A stretch of 64,000 nt of DNA from assembly GCF_013201895.1 (NCBI RefSeq), contig NZ_CP053841.1:806001-870000 (forward strand), written 5' to 3'. This document shows, in pieces, positions 33,416-44,120 of the stretch (position 1 is its first letter; each line of letters opens with the position of its first letter). Origin of the DNA: Campylobacter blaseri (lineage in GTDB: Bacteria > Campylobacterota > Campylobacteria > Campylobacterales > Campylobacteraceae). A program made the translations under genes and the position numbers. The notes under the pieces were generated by a model. The model was not told the origin of the DNA. It was given only the letters and a program-made list of their open reading frames with translations, and ran no database searches.

Positions 33416-33660
33416 AAATTGCAGATTATAATGAATTTAGGAAAGTAGAAAGGCATTATGCAACAATTATAGAGAAAGAGATAATTAATAATAAAGTATC
33501 TATCAAAGGAACATTTGATTATCAACATTTAAAAGATTTACATAAATATATTTTTCAAGATGTATACAAATTTGACGGACAAGATAGATTTGATATGAAT
33601 TTAACAAAACAAAGTTTTACTAAAAGAAATAGTCTTTTGAGCACCTATTGCTATATATAA
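33416..33660 (+). pseudogene. Fic-like N-terminal fragment without start
   Basis: The frame from 33418 to the stop at 33658-33660 reads IADYNEFRKVERHYATII...FDYQHLKDLHKYIFQDVYKFDGQDRFDMN and then loses similarity. The HLKDLHKYIFQDVY stretch is typical of the helix before the Fic core, but the HPFxDGNGR loop is absent. It has no start of its own; a one-base shift at 33400-33417 would join it to the HipA fragment, so a HipA-Fic junction was made by deletion. Confidence 0.6.
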
Positions 33661-33668
33661 AATTTAAT

Positions 33669-34307
33669 CTATCTATACAACATACTCCCCAATCTTATCA
33701 TATTTGAGCCTGATTTTATAGCAATTTCATAGTCTCCACTCATTCCCATAGAGCAAATTTTAACCCCATATTTTTGAAGATTTTGATATATTTTATATGT
33801 ATCTTCAAAAGTCTTAGCTACTTTAATTTTATCATCACTATTTGCACCTATGCACATAATGCCTTGAAGGTTTAGATTTTTGCATTCTTCTTTTATTTGT
33901 AAATATGTTTCTATAGCTAAATTTGGTTCAACGCCACTTTTTGTATCTTCAAGGGCAGTGTTTATCTGAAGTAGGGTATTTAAACTAAATTTAGCCCTTT
34001 TATCTACTTCATAAGCCAACTCTAAACTACTACAACTTTGCCACAAAACAGGTTTGGTTGTAAGCATATGATTTATCTTATTTTTCTGTAAAGTTCCTAT
34101 AAAATGCCATTTTAAAGGGTAGGAACTAAGAATATCTTGTTTTCTTTTTAGCTCTTGAACTCTGTTTTCACCAAAATCAATTTGTCCTTGATTGTATAGC
34201 TCTATCACCTCTTTTTCGGTTACATTTTTACTAACTGCAACTAGTTTTACTTTTTCTTGATTTGAAATTTCATCAATGTTTTCTAAAAGATTTTTTAAAT
34301 TAACCAT
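33669..34307 (-). CDS. YggS/PROSC-family pyridoxal phosphate-binding protein
   Basis: 212 residues from the ATG at 34307, chosen over 34340 because it cuts the overlap with rseP from 41 to 8 bp. The fold is a single PLP-binding TIM barrel without catalytic domain. The PLP lysine is in KLVAVSKN, with FGENRVQEL, WHFIGTLQKNK and the phosphate loop SMGMSGDYEIAIKSGSNMIRLGS. The family keeps PLP and amino-acid levels balanced. Last gene of a leftward run starting at murJ. Confidence 0.92.
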   Translation of the reverse strand: MVNLKNLLENIDEISNQEKVKLVAVSKNVTEKEVIELYNQGQIDFGENRVQELKRKQDILSSYPLKWHFIGTLQKNKINHMLTTKPVLWQSCSSLELAYEVDKRAKFSLNTLLQINTALEDTKSGVEPNLAIETYLQIKEECKNLNLQGIMCIGANSDDKIKVAKTFEDTYKIYQNLQKYGVKICSMGMSGDYEIAIKSGSNMIRLGSMLYR

Positions 34308-35430
34308 TTGCATAACCACCAAAAAGTCTAAAGAAGTCATTAAATATTGTAAAAAGCATTAATGTTACAAGACAAGCCATTCCAACATAGCTAAATGCCG
34401 CAAAAACTTTTTGCGGAACAGGCTTTTTAAATATAAGTTCATATATATTAAAAACTATATGTCCACCATCTAAAACAGGTATTGGAAATAGGTTTAAAAC
34501 GCCTAAGTTTACAGATATTAGTGCTACTATTAAGAGTAAAACAGATATGCTAATTCCAGCTGCTTTTGTAGTTATATCAGCCATTGCAACTATCCCACCC
34601 ATCTCTTTTACAGGAACAACACCTGTTACAAGTTTTTCAACACTTACAACTATAAGTTTTGAAGCTTTTATGGTTTCATCTAGAGCAAAACTAAATGAGT
34701 TTAAGCCTTTATTATACAAAGTTACTAAATCACCTTTTGGACCTATGCCAATTAAAGGTTTTTCTATATCTTCGCCAAAAATAGTTTTAGATTGCCCAAT
34801 TTTTGGCGTTACAGAGATATTTATAATCTTTTCATCTCTTAAAATTTCAAGATTAACAGGTTCTAGCTTTACAAGTTTTTTAATGTCATCCCATTCTCTA
34901 ATAGGCTTTTCATCTATACTTAAAATTTTATCATTTACCACTAAATTTGCCGAGCTTGCAGCTGAGTTTTCGCCTATATAGCCAATAGTTGGTGCAAGTT
35001 TTTCAACTCCTATATATCCAAGAGCTATGTATATAAAAAATGCTAAAATTATATTAAAAAATGGTCCTGCAAAAAGTATATAAATTCTACCTAGTGGACT
35101 TAAAGAGTTGTAGCTATCCTTATCATAGTTTTTTAAATTAGGATCTAAATCTTCTTGACCTTTTAAGCTTACATATCCACCAAGTGGAATTGAGCTAATT
35201 GCATACTCTGTGTTGCCTATTTTTTTACTATATACTTTTTCTCCAAAACCAATACTAAAAACATTAATAGCCACGCCTAGTTGTCGAGCTGCTAGGTAAT
35301 GCCCCAACTCATGAAAGAATATCAAAAATGATATTGCTAAAATTGTTATAGCAAAGTGCATACCCCAATGGTTAAAAGCAAGTCCTAGGAAAAATACTAC
35401 AACTAATAAATTTAGTGCTTTTTTATTCAA
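34300..35430 (-). CDS. rseP: Site-2 zinc metalloprotease RseP
   Basis: 376 residues, a multi-pass membrane protease that cuts substrates inside the membrane. The zinc motif HELGH (in FHELGHYLAARQLGV) lies near residue 42, a PDZ domain covers about 160-230 (DKILSIDEKPIREWDDIK), and the third zinc ligand is in LFPIPVLDGGHIVFNIYE. It overlaps pgsA by 4 bp. Neighbours suggest co-expression with lipid synthesis. Confidence 0.94.
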   Translation of the reverse strand: MNKKALNLLVVVFFLGLAFNHWGMHFAITILAISFLIFFHELGHYLAARQLGVAINVFSIGFGEKVYSKKIGNTEYAISSIPLGGYVSLKGQEDLDPNLKNYDKDSYNSLSPLGRIYILFAGPFFNIILAFFIYIALGYIGVEKLAPTIGYIGENSAASSANLVVNDKILSIDEKPIREWDDIKKLVKLEPVNLEILRDEKIINISVTPKIGQSKTIFGEDIEKPLIGIGPKGDLVTLYNKGLNSFSFALDETIKASKLIVVSVEKLVTGVVPVKEMGGIVAMADITTKAAGISISVLLLIVALISVNLGVLNLFPIPVLDGGHIVFNIYELIFKKPVPQKVFAAFSYVGMACLVTLMLFTIFNDFFRLFGGYANG

Positions 35431-35978
35431 ATTTGACCTCTATTTCTCATCTCTTTAATATATCCATTTACATACTCATACCCTGAATAAAGTGTTAAAA
35501 TCACAGATATCCAAAGTAATATATCTCCACCAAACCAATCCATTGTTAAAAATCCAATAGCTATCATTTGGAAAACTGTTTTTACTTTTCCAGCCATACT
35601 AGCTGCCACATCTACATTGTCGCTAACCATTATAACCCTAAAGCCTGTTATAAAAAACTCTCTTATTAGTATAAGATAAACAGCCCATTCATTTGCCCTT
35701 CCAAGATACATAAGCCCTAAAAAGCCAGCAAGAGTTAGCATTTTATCAGCAAGCGGGTCAATTATAGCCCCAAATTTTGTAATCTGGTTCCAGCTTCTTG
35801 CTATATAGCCATCAAAAAAATCAGTCACAGAAGCTATTACAAAAACTAAAGCAGCAAAGTAGTTTACCCAACTTTGGTGAATATTAGGAAACATCGCACC
35901 AAAATTAACAAGTAAAAAGAAAAATAAAAAAGCTAAAAAGACTCTAAAAATAGCTAGTAAATTTGGTAAATTCATCAT
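35427..35978 (-). CDS. pgsA: CDP-diacylglycerol-glycerol-3-phosphate 3-phosphatidyltransferase
   Basis: 183 residues with several membrane helices and the CDP-alcohol phosphotransferase signature D-G-x2-A-R-x8-G-x3-D-x3-D (DGYIARSWNQITKFGAIIDPLAD, about residues 64-86). It makes phosphatidylglycerol phosphate for anionic phospholipids. It starts at the stop of the enoyl reductase gene (1-bp overlap). Confidence 0.92.
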   Translation of the reverse strand: MMNLPNLLAIFRVFLAFLFFFLLVNFGAMFPNIHQSWVNYFAALVFVIASVTDFFDGYIARSWNQITKFGAIIDPLADKMLTLAGFLGLMYLGRANEWAVYLILIREFFITGFRVIMVSDNVDVAASMAGKVKTVFQMIAIGFLTMDWFGGDILLWISVILTLYSGYEYVNGYIKEMRNRGQI

Positions 35979-36757
35979 TATTTAAATGTAGTTCCCCCGT
36001 CAATTATAAGAGTATGACCTGTCATCCACGAAGCTTTATCTGAGCATATAAATAGACATGCACCAGCTAGGTCGTTTGGCTCTCCCATTCTTCCAAGAGG
36101 ACTTCTTTTAGCAGTTTCATTTCTTACCTCTTCATAGTTAACAAATGCCTTTAATGCATCTGTATCAAGCGGACCTCCACTTACTGCATTGGCTCTAATG
36201 TTAAACTCGCCAAGTTCGGTTGCTGCATATCTAACCATAGCCTCAACAGCAGCCTTGCAAGTTCCATGTCCTGAGTAGTTTTCTATATATTTTAAATTTC
36301 CAGTTGATGATATTGAAATTATACTTCCACCACCAACTTTTTGCATTCTTTTTGCAGCTTCTTGTGCTCCAATTACAAATGCATTAACTGTTGCTGTAAA
36401 TATGTTATTTAAACCCCTTGGTTTTAATCTCATAAATTTAGTATATCCACCAACAACAGCTCTACCTGAGATTATTGCATTTGATATAAAAAAATCAACT
36501 CTATCAAAATCTTTATCGATTTCTAAAAATAGCTCTTTGTATGTTTCTGGTTCTAATATATTTAAAGGGTATGATTTAGCTTTTATTCCATGAGTCTCTT
36601 CTAATTCTTTTTCGATATCTTTAGCTAAATCTGCATTCGAGTTATATGTAAAAGCTATATTTACACCAGCTTTTGCAAATTCTTCAATTATAGCTCTTCC
36701 TACACCTCTTGTTCCACCACTAATTACTAAAGTTTTACCTTTAAAAAAATCATTCAT
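35978..36757 (-). CDS. fabL: FabL-like enoyl-ACP reductase (SDR family)
   Basis: 259 residues. The cofactor loop ISGGTRGVGRAI (about 12-23) and the active-site Y-x6-K (YSGHGTCK, about 161-168) are present; Y-x6-K marks enoyl-ACP reductases, whereas ordinary short-chain dehydrogenases have Y-x3-K. It should reduce enoyl-ACP in fatty-acid elongation. The overall match is closer to FabL (Bacillus type) than FabI. It shares the junction with dapA (1-bp overlap). Gene symbol is by analogy. Confidence 0.75.
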   Translation of the reverse strand: MNDFFKGKTLVISGGTRGVGRAIIEEFAKAGVNIAFTYNSNADLAKDIEKELEETHGIKAKSYPLNILEPETYKELFLEIDKDFDRVDFFISNAIISGRAVVGGYTKFMRLKPRGLNNIFTATVNAFVIGAQEAAKRMQKVGGGSIISISSTGNLKYIENYSGHGTCKAAVEAMVRYAATELGEFNIRANAVSGGPLDTDALKAFVNYEEVRNETAKRSPLGRMGEPNDLAGACLFICSDKASWMTGHTLIIDGGTTFK

Positions 36758-37653
36758 TAAAATCCTTTTATATTATATTGTGTTATTACTTTTTCTATAT
36801 TTTTTAAATTTTCTTTACTAGGCTTGCAAAGTGGAAGCCTATATTCTAAAGTAGGGATAAGCCCTGCTATATACATTGCAGCTTTTACTGGGATTGGGTT
36901 GCTTTCACAAAACATAACCTTATTTACATTATACATATTGTCATTAATCTCTTTTGCCTTAAGGAAATCACTATCCATTGCAAAATGTGTTAAACTAGCG
37001 GTATAATCTGGTAGTAAATTTGAAGTAACTGATATAACACCTTTTCCACCATTGCTTAAAATAGGATAGTTTATAGCATCTTCTCCGCTAATTACTATAA
37101 GCCTTGGCTCATGTGCAAGTAGATCTACACATTTTTCTATATTACCACTAGCTTCTTTAACCCCATAAATATTTTCACAATCTCTAAATAATTTTATAAT
37201 TGTTTCAGTGCCTATCTCACAAGCACATCTTCCTGGAACATTATATAAAAGCACAGGAATTTCTACTGAGTTTGCTATCTCTTTATAGTGAAGGTAGAGC
37301 CCTTTTTGAGTTGGCTTGTTGTAATAAGGAGTTACGGATAAAATTCCATCTGCGCCATGCTCTTGAGCAAATTTAGCAAGCCCAACTGCTTCATGAGTTG
37401 CGTTACTTCCAGCACCAGCTAAAACTTTGGTTTTTGTATTTTTGCAAACATCAACTGCTATTTCTATGCAGACTCTATGTTCATCATGAGTTAAAGTAGC
37501 ACTTTCTCCTGTTGTTCCAACAGGCACAACAGCGTCAATTCCATTATCAATTTGTCTTTGAATTAATTTTGCATAAGTCTCTTCATCTAACTTATCATTT
37601 TTAATAGGAGTTACTAGTGCTGTCATCGCTCCAGTTATTATATTATTGTCCAA
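36757..37653 (-). CDS. dapA: 4-hydroxy-tetrahydrodipicolinate synthase
   Basis: 298 residues, TIM-barrel aldolase that condenses pyruvate with aspartate semialdehyde for lysine and meso-diaminopimelate. The Schiff-base lysine is in IYGVKEASG, the catalytic Tyr in LLYNVPGRC, and GTTGESATL forms the substrate loop. It sits 2 bp after the M16 peptidase gene. Confidence 0.96.
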   Translation of the reverse strand: MDNNIITGAMTALVTPIKNDKLDEETYAKLIQRQIDNGIDAVVPVGTTGESATLTHDEHRVCIEIAVDVCKNTKTKVLAGAGSNATHEAVGLAKFAQEHGADGILSVTPYYNKPTQKGLYLHYKEIANSVEIPVLLYNVPGRCACEIGTETIIKLFRDCENIYGVKEASGNIEKCVDLLAHEPRLIVISGEDAINYPILSNGGKGVISVTSNLLPDYTASLTHFAMDSDFLKAKEINDNMYNVNKVMFCESNPIPVKAAMYIAGLIPTLEYRLPLCKPSKENLKNIEKVITQYNIKGF

Positions 37654-37655
37654 GT

Positions 37656-38900
37656 TTAATCCTTTCTTAAGATTAGAGTTGTTAGGCTATTATTTACAAA
37701 GTAGGTATTTAAAGTGTTTTTAATATCCTCTTTGTTTAGCAAAGCAATTTTTTCTTCTGTTTTTATTAAATCATCAAGTCCATCTTTTGCTATATAATTT
37801 CCAAAGATTGAAGCAGTTTTACTAGCACTATCAAAGGAGTATATTATGTCTGATTTTACACTATTTTTAATCTTTTCAAAATCATCATCTGATATATCTT
37901 TTTCTTTTTCACTTTCGAGTATTTCTAAAATTTCAGCTTTAATGCTTTCAGCTTTAATGCCTTGGTTACAAATGGCAAAAATTATAAAAAGATTTTCATC
38001 AATGCTTGAAAAATTATAAACTTCAACATTACTAGCTAGTTTTTTCTCATCAACTAAAATTTTATTTAAAATTGAACTTTTACCTTCACCTAAATACTCT
38101 CTAATAGCCTCAATCGCAGTGCTATCTTTATGTAAAAATGGTGGTATTTTATAAGCCATTGCTAAAATTTCAACTTCGCTATCTTTTTTAATATATACAA
38201 GTTTTTCACCATCTTGCTTTGGTTCATAAGTGTGCATTGTTGGTAATTCTTGTCTATTTTCAATATTTTCAAAATATTTTTTAACACTATTAAAGGCAAT
38301 ATCTTTTTCTATGTCACCAGAAATAACTATGAAAGCATTTTTTGGTTGGTAAAATTTACTATGAAAATCTCTAATATCTTCAATTTTCCAATTTTTAATA
38401 TCATCTTTAAAACCAATTGGAGTCCAGTGGTATGGATGGTATAAAAACGCATTATTGTATAGTCTAAAAAAGAGATATCCAAAAGGATTGTTATCAGTTC
38501 TCCAAAGTCTTTCTTCTAAAACTACATCTCTTTCAGGTTGAAATTCTTCATCTTTCAAATTTAGATTTTCCATTATATCCGCATACAACTCAAGAGATTT
38601 TTCTAAATTTTCTTTGGAACATTTTATAAAGTAGTGCGTATAATCAAAGCTAGTTGATGCATTATTCACACCACCAAAACCTTTAACTATTTTATCAAAT
38701 TCTCCAGCATTTCTATTTTTGGTTGATTTAAAATTTAGATGCTCTAGCATATGGGCGATACCACTTTTGCCCATTGTTTCATTTCTTGAACCAACTTTAT
38801 AAAAAACATTTACGCTAATAACATTTGAGCCCAAATTTACAGGTATGTGATAGACATCTAGCTCATTTTTTAGGGTTATTTTATTAAATTCTGGTAACAT
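37656..38900 (-). CDS. M16-family zinc protease
   Basis: 414 residues. The inverted zinc motif HxxEH is in GIAHMLEHLNFKSTK (about residues 44-58), with the distal Glu about 75 residues later in DVVLEERLWRTDNNPFG. A second, inactive M16 domain fills the C-terminal half. This is the size of single-chain bacterial M16B proteins; it may be cytoplasmic, as no signal peptide is seen. It lies next to dapA as in other Campylobacter. Confidence 0.92.
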   Translation of the reverse strand: MLPEFNKITLKNELDVYHIPVNLGSNVISVNVFYKVGSRNETMGKSGIAHMLEHLNFKSTKNRNAGEFDKIVKGFGGVNNASTSFDYTHYFIKCSKENLEKSLELYADIMENLNLKDEEFQPERDVVLEERLWRTDNNPFGYLFFRLYNNAFLYHPYHWTPIGFKDDIKNWKIEDIRDFHSKFYQPKNAFIVISGDIEKDIAFNSVKKYFENIENRQELPTMHTYEPKQDGEKLVYIKKDSEVEILAMAYKIPPFLHKDSTAIEAIREYLGEGKSSILNKILVDEKKLASNVEVYNFSSIDENLFIIFAICNQGIKAESIKAEILEILESEKEKDISDDDFEKIKNSVKSDIIYSFDSASKTASIFGNYIAKDGLDDLIKTEEKIALLNKEDIKNTLNTYFVNNSLTTLILRKD

Positions 38901-38963
38901 AATTTCCTTTTTTAAAATAATAAGTGCATTTTATCCTAAATTAGTTTAAATACTGCTAACTAC

Positions 38964-40676
38964 CTATAAAGTGCCTTTTAATTTTTGATAGCTAATACAG
39001 TTTTTACTTAACTCTTCTTCATCTCCAAAACCAACAACTTTTCCATCATTTATAACAGCTATATTTGTTGCGTTTTTAACAGTTGATAATCTATGTGCAA
39101 TTACTATTAGAATTTTATCTTTTCTTAGTTTGTCTATAACTTCAGTAATTACACTTTCACTTTCATTATCAAGCGCAGATGTTGCTTCGTCTAATATGAT
39201 GATTTGTGGATTTTTATAAAGCATTCTTGCAATTGCGATTCTTTGCCTTTGTCCACCACTTAAATTTGCACCAAATTCACTTAGTTTTGTATAAATTCCA
39301 TCTTCTAATTTACTAACAAAACTATATGCATTTGCTTGCTTTAGAGCCTCCATGACTTTGTTTTCATCAAATTCTCCACTATAAGCAACATTGTTTGCAA
39401 TGGTATCGTTAAATATATAAACGCGCTGGCTTACAAGGCCGATATTATCTCTTATGCTTTTAAGACTAAACTCATAAAGGTCTTGATTATTTATTAAAAT
39501 ATTACCACTGCTAACATCATAAAATCTTAAAAGTGCGTTTATAAGTGATGTTTTTCCGCCTCCGCTACTACCAACAAGTGCTAGCATTTCTCCTTTTTTA
39601 ACTTCAAGGTTAATGCCTTTTAAAACCTCTTTCTCATCATAGCTCAACCATATATCTTGTATATTTATAGAATTTACAATTTTAGGAAATTCTTGATCTC
39701 CGCCAACTATATTTGGAACCCTGTCCATTAAATCAAATGTTCTTTCACTAGCAGCCACTGCATCTTGCATTTGATTATATATGCTAGATATTTTTTTTAT
39801 AGGAGTATAAAGTAGAAAAAGAGCGGTTGCAAATGAGAAAAAGCTTCCTACTGTTAGTGTTCCATCTATAACCTCTTTACCGCCTATTATAATTACACTT
39901 GCTATACCAATTGCACCAAGTGTTTCCATTATAGGGCTTACAAGTTCGCCTATTTTAACTGATTTTAAATTTAGTTTAAAAAATTTATAATTTTCTTTTT
40001 TGAATTTGTTAAGTTCTTTTTTTTCAGCATTACTAACTTTTATAATTTCAATATTTGTGAATATTTCACTTAAATTTGAACTTATATCAGAAGTTTTTTC
40101 TTGAGATTTTTTTGATATTTTTTTAACTTTTCTTGCTAAAATGGATAATGGGTAAATGGCTATTGGAAAGACTATTAAAGCAAAAAATGCTAGCTTAGGA
40201 CTTCTATAAATCACAACACCCAAAAGACCAAAAATAGTTATTGTATGCATTATAAGTTCTGGTATCATATTTGATACTATATTTCTAATTCTATCTATAT
40301 CATTTATGGTTCTACTCATAAGTTCACCAGTTCTAAACTCGTTAAAAAATTTCATATCTAAGCTTATTAGGTTGTTAACAAGCTTATCTCTAAACTGCCT
40401 AACTATGTCTTGTCCGATGTATACGGTGAAGTATTTTTGCATATATCCACCGCCACCTTTTATCATATATATTATAATGATTCCATATGGTAAAATATAT
40501 AAAAGCTTTTCGTTTTTTTCTACGAATATTTTATTTAAAACAGGCTCAATTAACCATGCTATTCCCGCTGTTCCAGCTGCAGCCATTATCATACCAAGTA
40601 TTGCTAGTATAAATTGTACCTTATAGTTTTTTATATATGGCGCAAATCTTCTTAAGATATTTTTTACATCATTCAT
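38964..40676 (-). CDS. msbA: MsbA-like ABC exporter
   Basis: 570 residues from the ATG at 40676, which has GGGAG close upstream and overlaps the cysS stop (ATGA); an upstream TTG at 40688 is less likely. An N-terminal six-helix membrane domain (about 1-320) and an ATPase with Walker A GSSGGGKT, signature LSGGQRQRI and Walker [12 protein letters not shown] are fused, giving a half-transporter that works as a homodimer. Lipid A core flipping is the likely role, given the essential-gene context, but other lipid or peptide exporters share this plan. Confidence 0.82.
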   Translation of the reverse strand: MNDVKNILRRFAPYIKNYKVQFILAILGMIMAAAGTAGIAWLIEPVLNKIFVEKNEKLLYILPYGIIIIYMIKGGGGYMQKYFTVYIGQDIVRQFRDKLVNNLISLDMKFFNEFRTGELMSRTINDIDRIRNIVSNMIPELIMHTITIFGLLGVVIYRSPKLAFFALIVFPIAIYPLSILARKVKKISKKSQEKTSDISSNLSEIFTNIEIIKVSNAEKKELNKFKKENYKFFKLNLKSVKIGELVSPIMETLGAIGIASVIIIGGKEVIDGTLTVGSFFSFATALFLLYTPIKKISSIYNQMQDAVAASERTFDLMDRVPNIVGGDQEFPKIVNSINIQDIWLSYDEKEVLKGINLEVKKGEMLALVGSSGGGKTSLINALLRFYDVSSGNILINNQDLYEFSLKSIRDNIGLVSQRVYIFNDTIANNVAYSGEFDENKVMEALKQANAYSFVSKLEDGIYTKLSEFGANLSGGQRQRIAIARMLYKNPQIIILDEATSALDNESESVITEVIDKLRKDKILIVIAHRLSTVKNATNIAVINDGKVVGFGDEEELSKNCISYQKLKGTL

Positions 40677-42055
40677 TTTTTCTCCCAAACAGTTCCATTT
40701 GCTGTATCCATAATGGAAATTCCCATATTACTCAACTCTTCTCTAATACTATCAGCTAATGCATAATTTTTATCTTTTTTAGCTAAATCTCTTTTTTCTA
40801 TCAAGGAGTTAATTTTTGCTTTCTCATCCTGGCTTACTCCAAACTGAAAATACTCAAAACTATCAACTTCTAAAATTCCAAAAATATCTTTAACTAGCTC
40901 TAAATTTGCTAAAATTTCACCTTTTTTAGTTTTATCTTTTGGATTTTTATCAAGATAGTCATTTGATAAATTTACAAAATTATCAAGATATGAGAGCGCT
41001 AATGAAATATTTAAATCATCACTTAAAGCTGATAAAATTTCATCTTTAAAATTATTGTCAATAGTCCCAAGCTTGGATCCTAAAACCCTTTTTTTTAGTC
41101 TATAAATTTTATCAAGTCTTCTTTTTGACGCGAGTAAATCATCAATACTATAATTGAAATTTGCCCTATAATGTGAACTCATTAAATAAAATCTTAAAGC
41201 CTCACCTGGAACAAGCTTTAAAGCATCCTTTATAAAAAAGCTATTGCCTAGACTTTTACTCATTTTTTCATTATTAACTTGAACAAAGCCATTGTGCATC
41301 CAATATTTTGCTAGATCTTTATGTTCAGCACATCTGCATTGTGCCGCTTCATTTTCATGATGAGGAAAAAGCAAATCCATACCACCAGCATGTATATCAA
41401 TGCTATATTTTTCATCACCACTATCAAGGTGAGTTTTAATCATAGCAACGCATTCACTATGCCAACCAGGGCGACCTTTTCCAAATGGAGCTTCATACCA
41501 ATTTTCATCAAATTTCCAAAGCGCAAAATCTTTATCATCTTTTTTGTCACTACAGCTTTTAACTCTTGCTATATTTAACTCATCTTTTTTACCGCTAAGA
41601 CTTAAGTATCTATCATCTTTTGAGGTATCAAAATATACTCCATCGTTAGTTATATATGCAATCTCTTTTTTAAGCAAGGTTTTTATATAAGATATTATAC
41701 TTTCTAAATTTTCAGTAGCTTTTGGTTCAATAGTGGCTCTTTTAATGTTTAATTTTTCCATATCGCTTAGATAGCTATCTATATAAAAATTAGTTATCTC
41801 CTTCAAGCTTTTACCATTTTCTTTCATTTTGTTTAGTATTTTATCATCAATATCGGTAAAGTTTTTAACAAATTTGACATTGTATCCAAGTGCACTTAGT
41901 GTTCTCCAAAGTAAATCAAAGCTAATGCTACTTTTAGCATGTCCTAAATGTGCATCATCATAAACTGTTGGACCGCACACATAGATACTTACAATATCAT
42001 CTTTAATCGGTTCAAATTTCACCTTTTTTTTTGAAACACTATCAAATATATGCAT
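40673..42055 (-). CDS. cysS: Cysteinyl-tRNA synthetase
   Basis: 460 residues, class I synthetase. The first zinc Cys and HIGH-like motif are in [18 protein letters not shown]; other zinc ligands are in GWHSECVAM and LFPHHENE, and KMSKS is in [11 protein letters not shown]. It overlaps murJ by 14 bp and msbA by 4 bp, so the three are translated as one unit. Confidence 0.97.
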   Translation of the reverse strand: MHIFDSVSKKKVKFEPIKDDIVSIYVCGPTVYDDAHLGHAKSSISFDLLWRTLSALGYNVKFVKNFTDIDDKILNKMKENGKSLKEITNFYIDSYLSDMEKLNIKRATIEPKATENLESIISYIKTLLKKEIAYITNDGVYFDTSKDDRYLSLSGKKDELNIARVKSCSDKKDDKDFALWKFDENWYEAPFGKGRPGWHSECVAMIKTHLDSGDEKYSIDIHAGGMDLLFPHHENEAAQCRCAEHKDLAKYWMHNGFVQVNNEKMSKSLGNSFFIKDALKLVPGEALRFYLMSSHYRANFNYSIDDLLASKRRLDKIYRLKKRVLGSKLGTIDNNFKDEILSALSDDLNISLALSYLDNFVNLSNDYLDKNPKDKTKKGEILANLELVKDIFGILEVDSFEYFQFGVSQDEKAKINSLIEKRDLAKKDKNYALADSIREELSNMGISIMDTANGTVWEKK

Positions 42056-43460
42056 ATAATATTTCCTTAAATAACCAAAGTATTAAAATTTCAATTAGAC
42101 AAATTGCTATAATTAAAGTTATTTTTTTAAGATTAATTATAGCTAAAAAATTGCCAAAGCCAAACTCTTTTATATTTCTATAAAAAAGGTAGCTTCCACC
42201 AATAGAACTAGCAAGTGCAAGCCCACTAACTCCAAAAGGCTTGATCAAAATAGCACAACTAATTAAATTTATAATTAGTGTTTGGATTGTGATTTTTGCT
42301 GCTATGTTTTGTTTCATTTTTGCATATAGCCAGAGTGAAAAAATTTTAGCTAAACCAAATGGCAAGAGTCCTATCATATACATATTTAAAACCTTTGCCG
42401 AGTTTAGTGTGTCTAGGGATGTAAACTCACCTCTTTGAAAAAGTATATAAATAATCTCCTTGCTAAGCATTACTCCACCAATTGTGCTAAACAGAAGTAA
42501 TCCAAACAAAAAATGAAAGCTTTTTGACAAAAGATCAAGGGCTAGTTTGTCATTACCTGCTTTTATCTGTTTGCTTATTTTAGGAAATAAAGCAGTTGAT
42601 AGGGCTATGGCAAACAAAGCTAGTGGAAGCTGAAAAATTCTATTTGCATAATACAAATAGCTGATGCTACCAAATGCTAAAAAACTAGCAAACCAAGTGT
42701 CTATAAAAGCTCCAACTTGGGCCGTGCTTGACCCAACTACACCATGAAAAAAGTTTTTATAAAAACCTTTTGTATCAGCTTTTTTACCATTTTTTAAACC
42801 CTTAAAACCACCAACTATAACTCTTAGCATCCCTGTATATTTTAAGGCTAAAATATGGACAAAAGCTTGCAAAATTCCACCAACCACAACTCCATAGCTA
42901 AGGTATAAAACTGAAATTTCTTTTGATTTATCTTTTGCTAGGATAAGCGAAATTATCATAGATATATTTAATAAAGCAGTAGAAAAAGCAGTTGTAGCAA
43001 AGTGTGATTTGTATTGCAATAAAGAGGCAAAAAGAGTAACTAAAAATATAAAAACTAAATACCAAAAATTTATTTTTACATATGGAACTGCCATATCTAT
43101 GGTATTTTTATCAAATCCAAATGCTATTAGTTTTGTAAAAAAAGGAGCAAAAATATTCACTATAAGGGTTAAAAAAACTATAAAAACTAAAAATCTAAGC
43201 AAAACACTTGCACTAAAAAGTGACTTCTTTTTGGCTGCTACAAATCCAGGAAGAAAAGCTTGAGTAAAGGCACCTTCCCCAAAAAGTCTTCTAAATAGGT
43301 TTGGCAACTTAAATGCTATAAAAAATATATCACTATAAACACCTGCGCCAAGGACGTTAGCCGTAATAAGATCTCTTATAAAGCCTAGTATTCTTGAAAA
43401 TAAAATACCAAAGCTATTTGTAAAAAATCCTTTTAAAAATTTAAATTTCTTAAGTATCAA
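42042..43460 (-). CDS. murJ: Lipid II flippase MurJ
   Basis: 472 residues with about 13-14 membrane helices, MOP superfamily. It begins with the typical amphipathic start and [23 protein letters not shown]; also [21 protein letters not shown], the conserved Arg/Phe-rich loop of MurJ. It flips lipid II made by MurG to the periplasmic side. First gene of the leftward block; the region between it and ruvA is a divergent promoter gap of about 95 bp. Confidence 0.94.
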   Translation of the reverse strand: MILKKFKFLKGFFTNSFGILFSRILGFIRDLITANVLGAGVYSDIFFIAFKLPNLFRRLFGEGAFTQAFLPGFVAAKKKSLFSASVLLRFLVFIVFLTLIVNIFAPFFTKLIAFGFDKNTIDMAVPYVKINFWYLVFIFLVTLFASLLQYKSHFATTAFSTALLNISMIISLILAKDKSKEISVLYLSYGVVVGGILQAFVHILALKYTGMLRVIVGGFKGLKNGKKADTKGFYKNFFHGVVGSSTAQVGAFIDTWFASFLAFGSISYLYYANRIFQLPLALFAIALSTALFPKISKQIKAGNDKLALDLLSKSFHFLFGLLLFSTIGGVMLSKEIIYILFQRGEFTSLDTLNSAKVLNMYMIGLLPFGLAKIFSLWLYAKMKQNIAAKITIQTLIINLISCAILIKPFGVSGLALASSIGGSYLFYRNIKEFGFGNFLAIINLKKITLIIAICLIEILILWLFKEILYAYI

Positions 43461-43556
43461 AAACTATCTCACAATCGCTATTTATATAAAGTAAAGTATA
43501 ATTGTATTATAATCTTGCTTATTTTAAAGTTTAAAACTAAAGAAAGAGATATATTT

Positions 43557-44111
43557 ATGATAGTAGCAGTTGAAGGGATTTTAGTAAAAAAAGAACCAGG
43601 CTTTGCTGTTTTAAAAACAAATGGCGGAGTAAGTTATGGTGTTATTATCTCTTTAAATTGTAGCTCAAGATTAGAAGAGGGTAAAAAAACAGAACTTATA
43701 ATAACCCATATTTTAAGAGAAGATGCAAATTTGCTATATGGATTTTTAGATGTAAAAGAGCAAAAAATGTTTGATTTATTGCGCAAGGTTAGTGGAATAG
43801 GCCCTGCTACTGCCATGGCAGCTTGCTCTAGCCTTCAAGCAGATGTTTTTGTAAGCGCTATAGTAAATGGAGATATTGATACTATAAAAAGTGTTCCAGG
43901 CATAGGCCCAAAGACAGCTAGGAAGATTGTAGCAGAGTTAAGCGATGCAAAATTAGACATTGAAGACAGTGAGCCAAGTTATAAAAATGAAGCAATCCTA
44001 GCACTTGAAAGTTTAGGCTTTAAAAAAGATAAAATTTTAAAAGTTTTATCAACTTGCAAATCAACAAACACACAAGAGCTTATAAGAGAAGCTTTAAAAA
44101 AATTAGGATAA
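43557..44111 (+). CDS. ruvA: Holliday junction branch-migration protein RuvA
   Basis: 184 residues from the ATG at 43557 (MIVAVEGILVKK), preferred to 43515 since the family begins here and GAAAGAGA lies upstream. OB-fold domain, then two helix-hairpin-helix motifs (VSGIGPATAMAA and VPGIGPKTARKIV) that grip the junction, and a C-terminal RuvB-binding domain (ALESLGFKKDKI). It works with RuvB and RuvC in recombination repair. Confidence 0.95.
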   Translation: MIVAVEGILVKKEPGFAVLKTNGGVSYGVIISLNCSSRLEEGKKTELIITHILREDANLLYGFLDVKEQKMFDLLRKVSGIGPATAMAACSSLQADVFVSAIVNGDIDTIKSVPGIGPKTARKIVAELSDAKLDIEDSEPSYKNEAILALESLGFKKDKILKVLSTCKSTNTQELIREALKKLG

Positions 44112-44120
44112 GGAAAGTTA

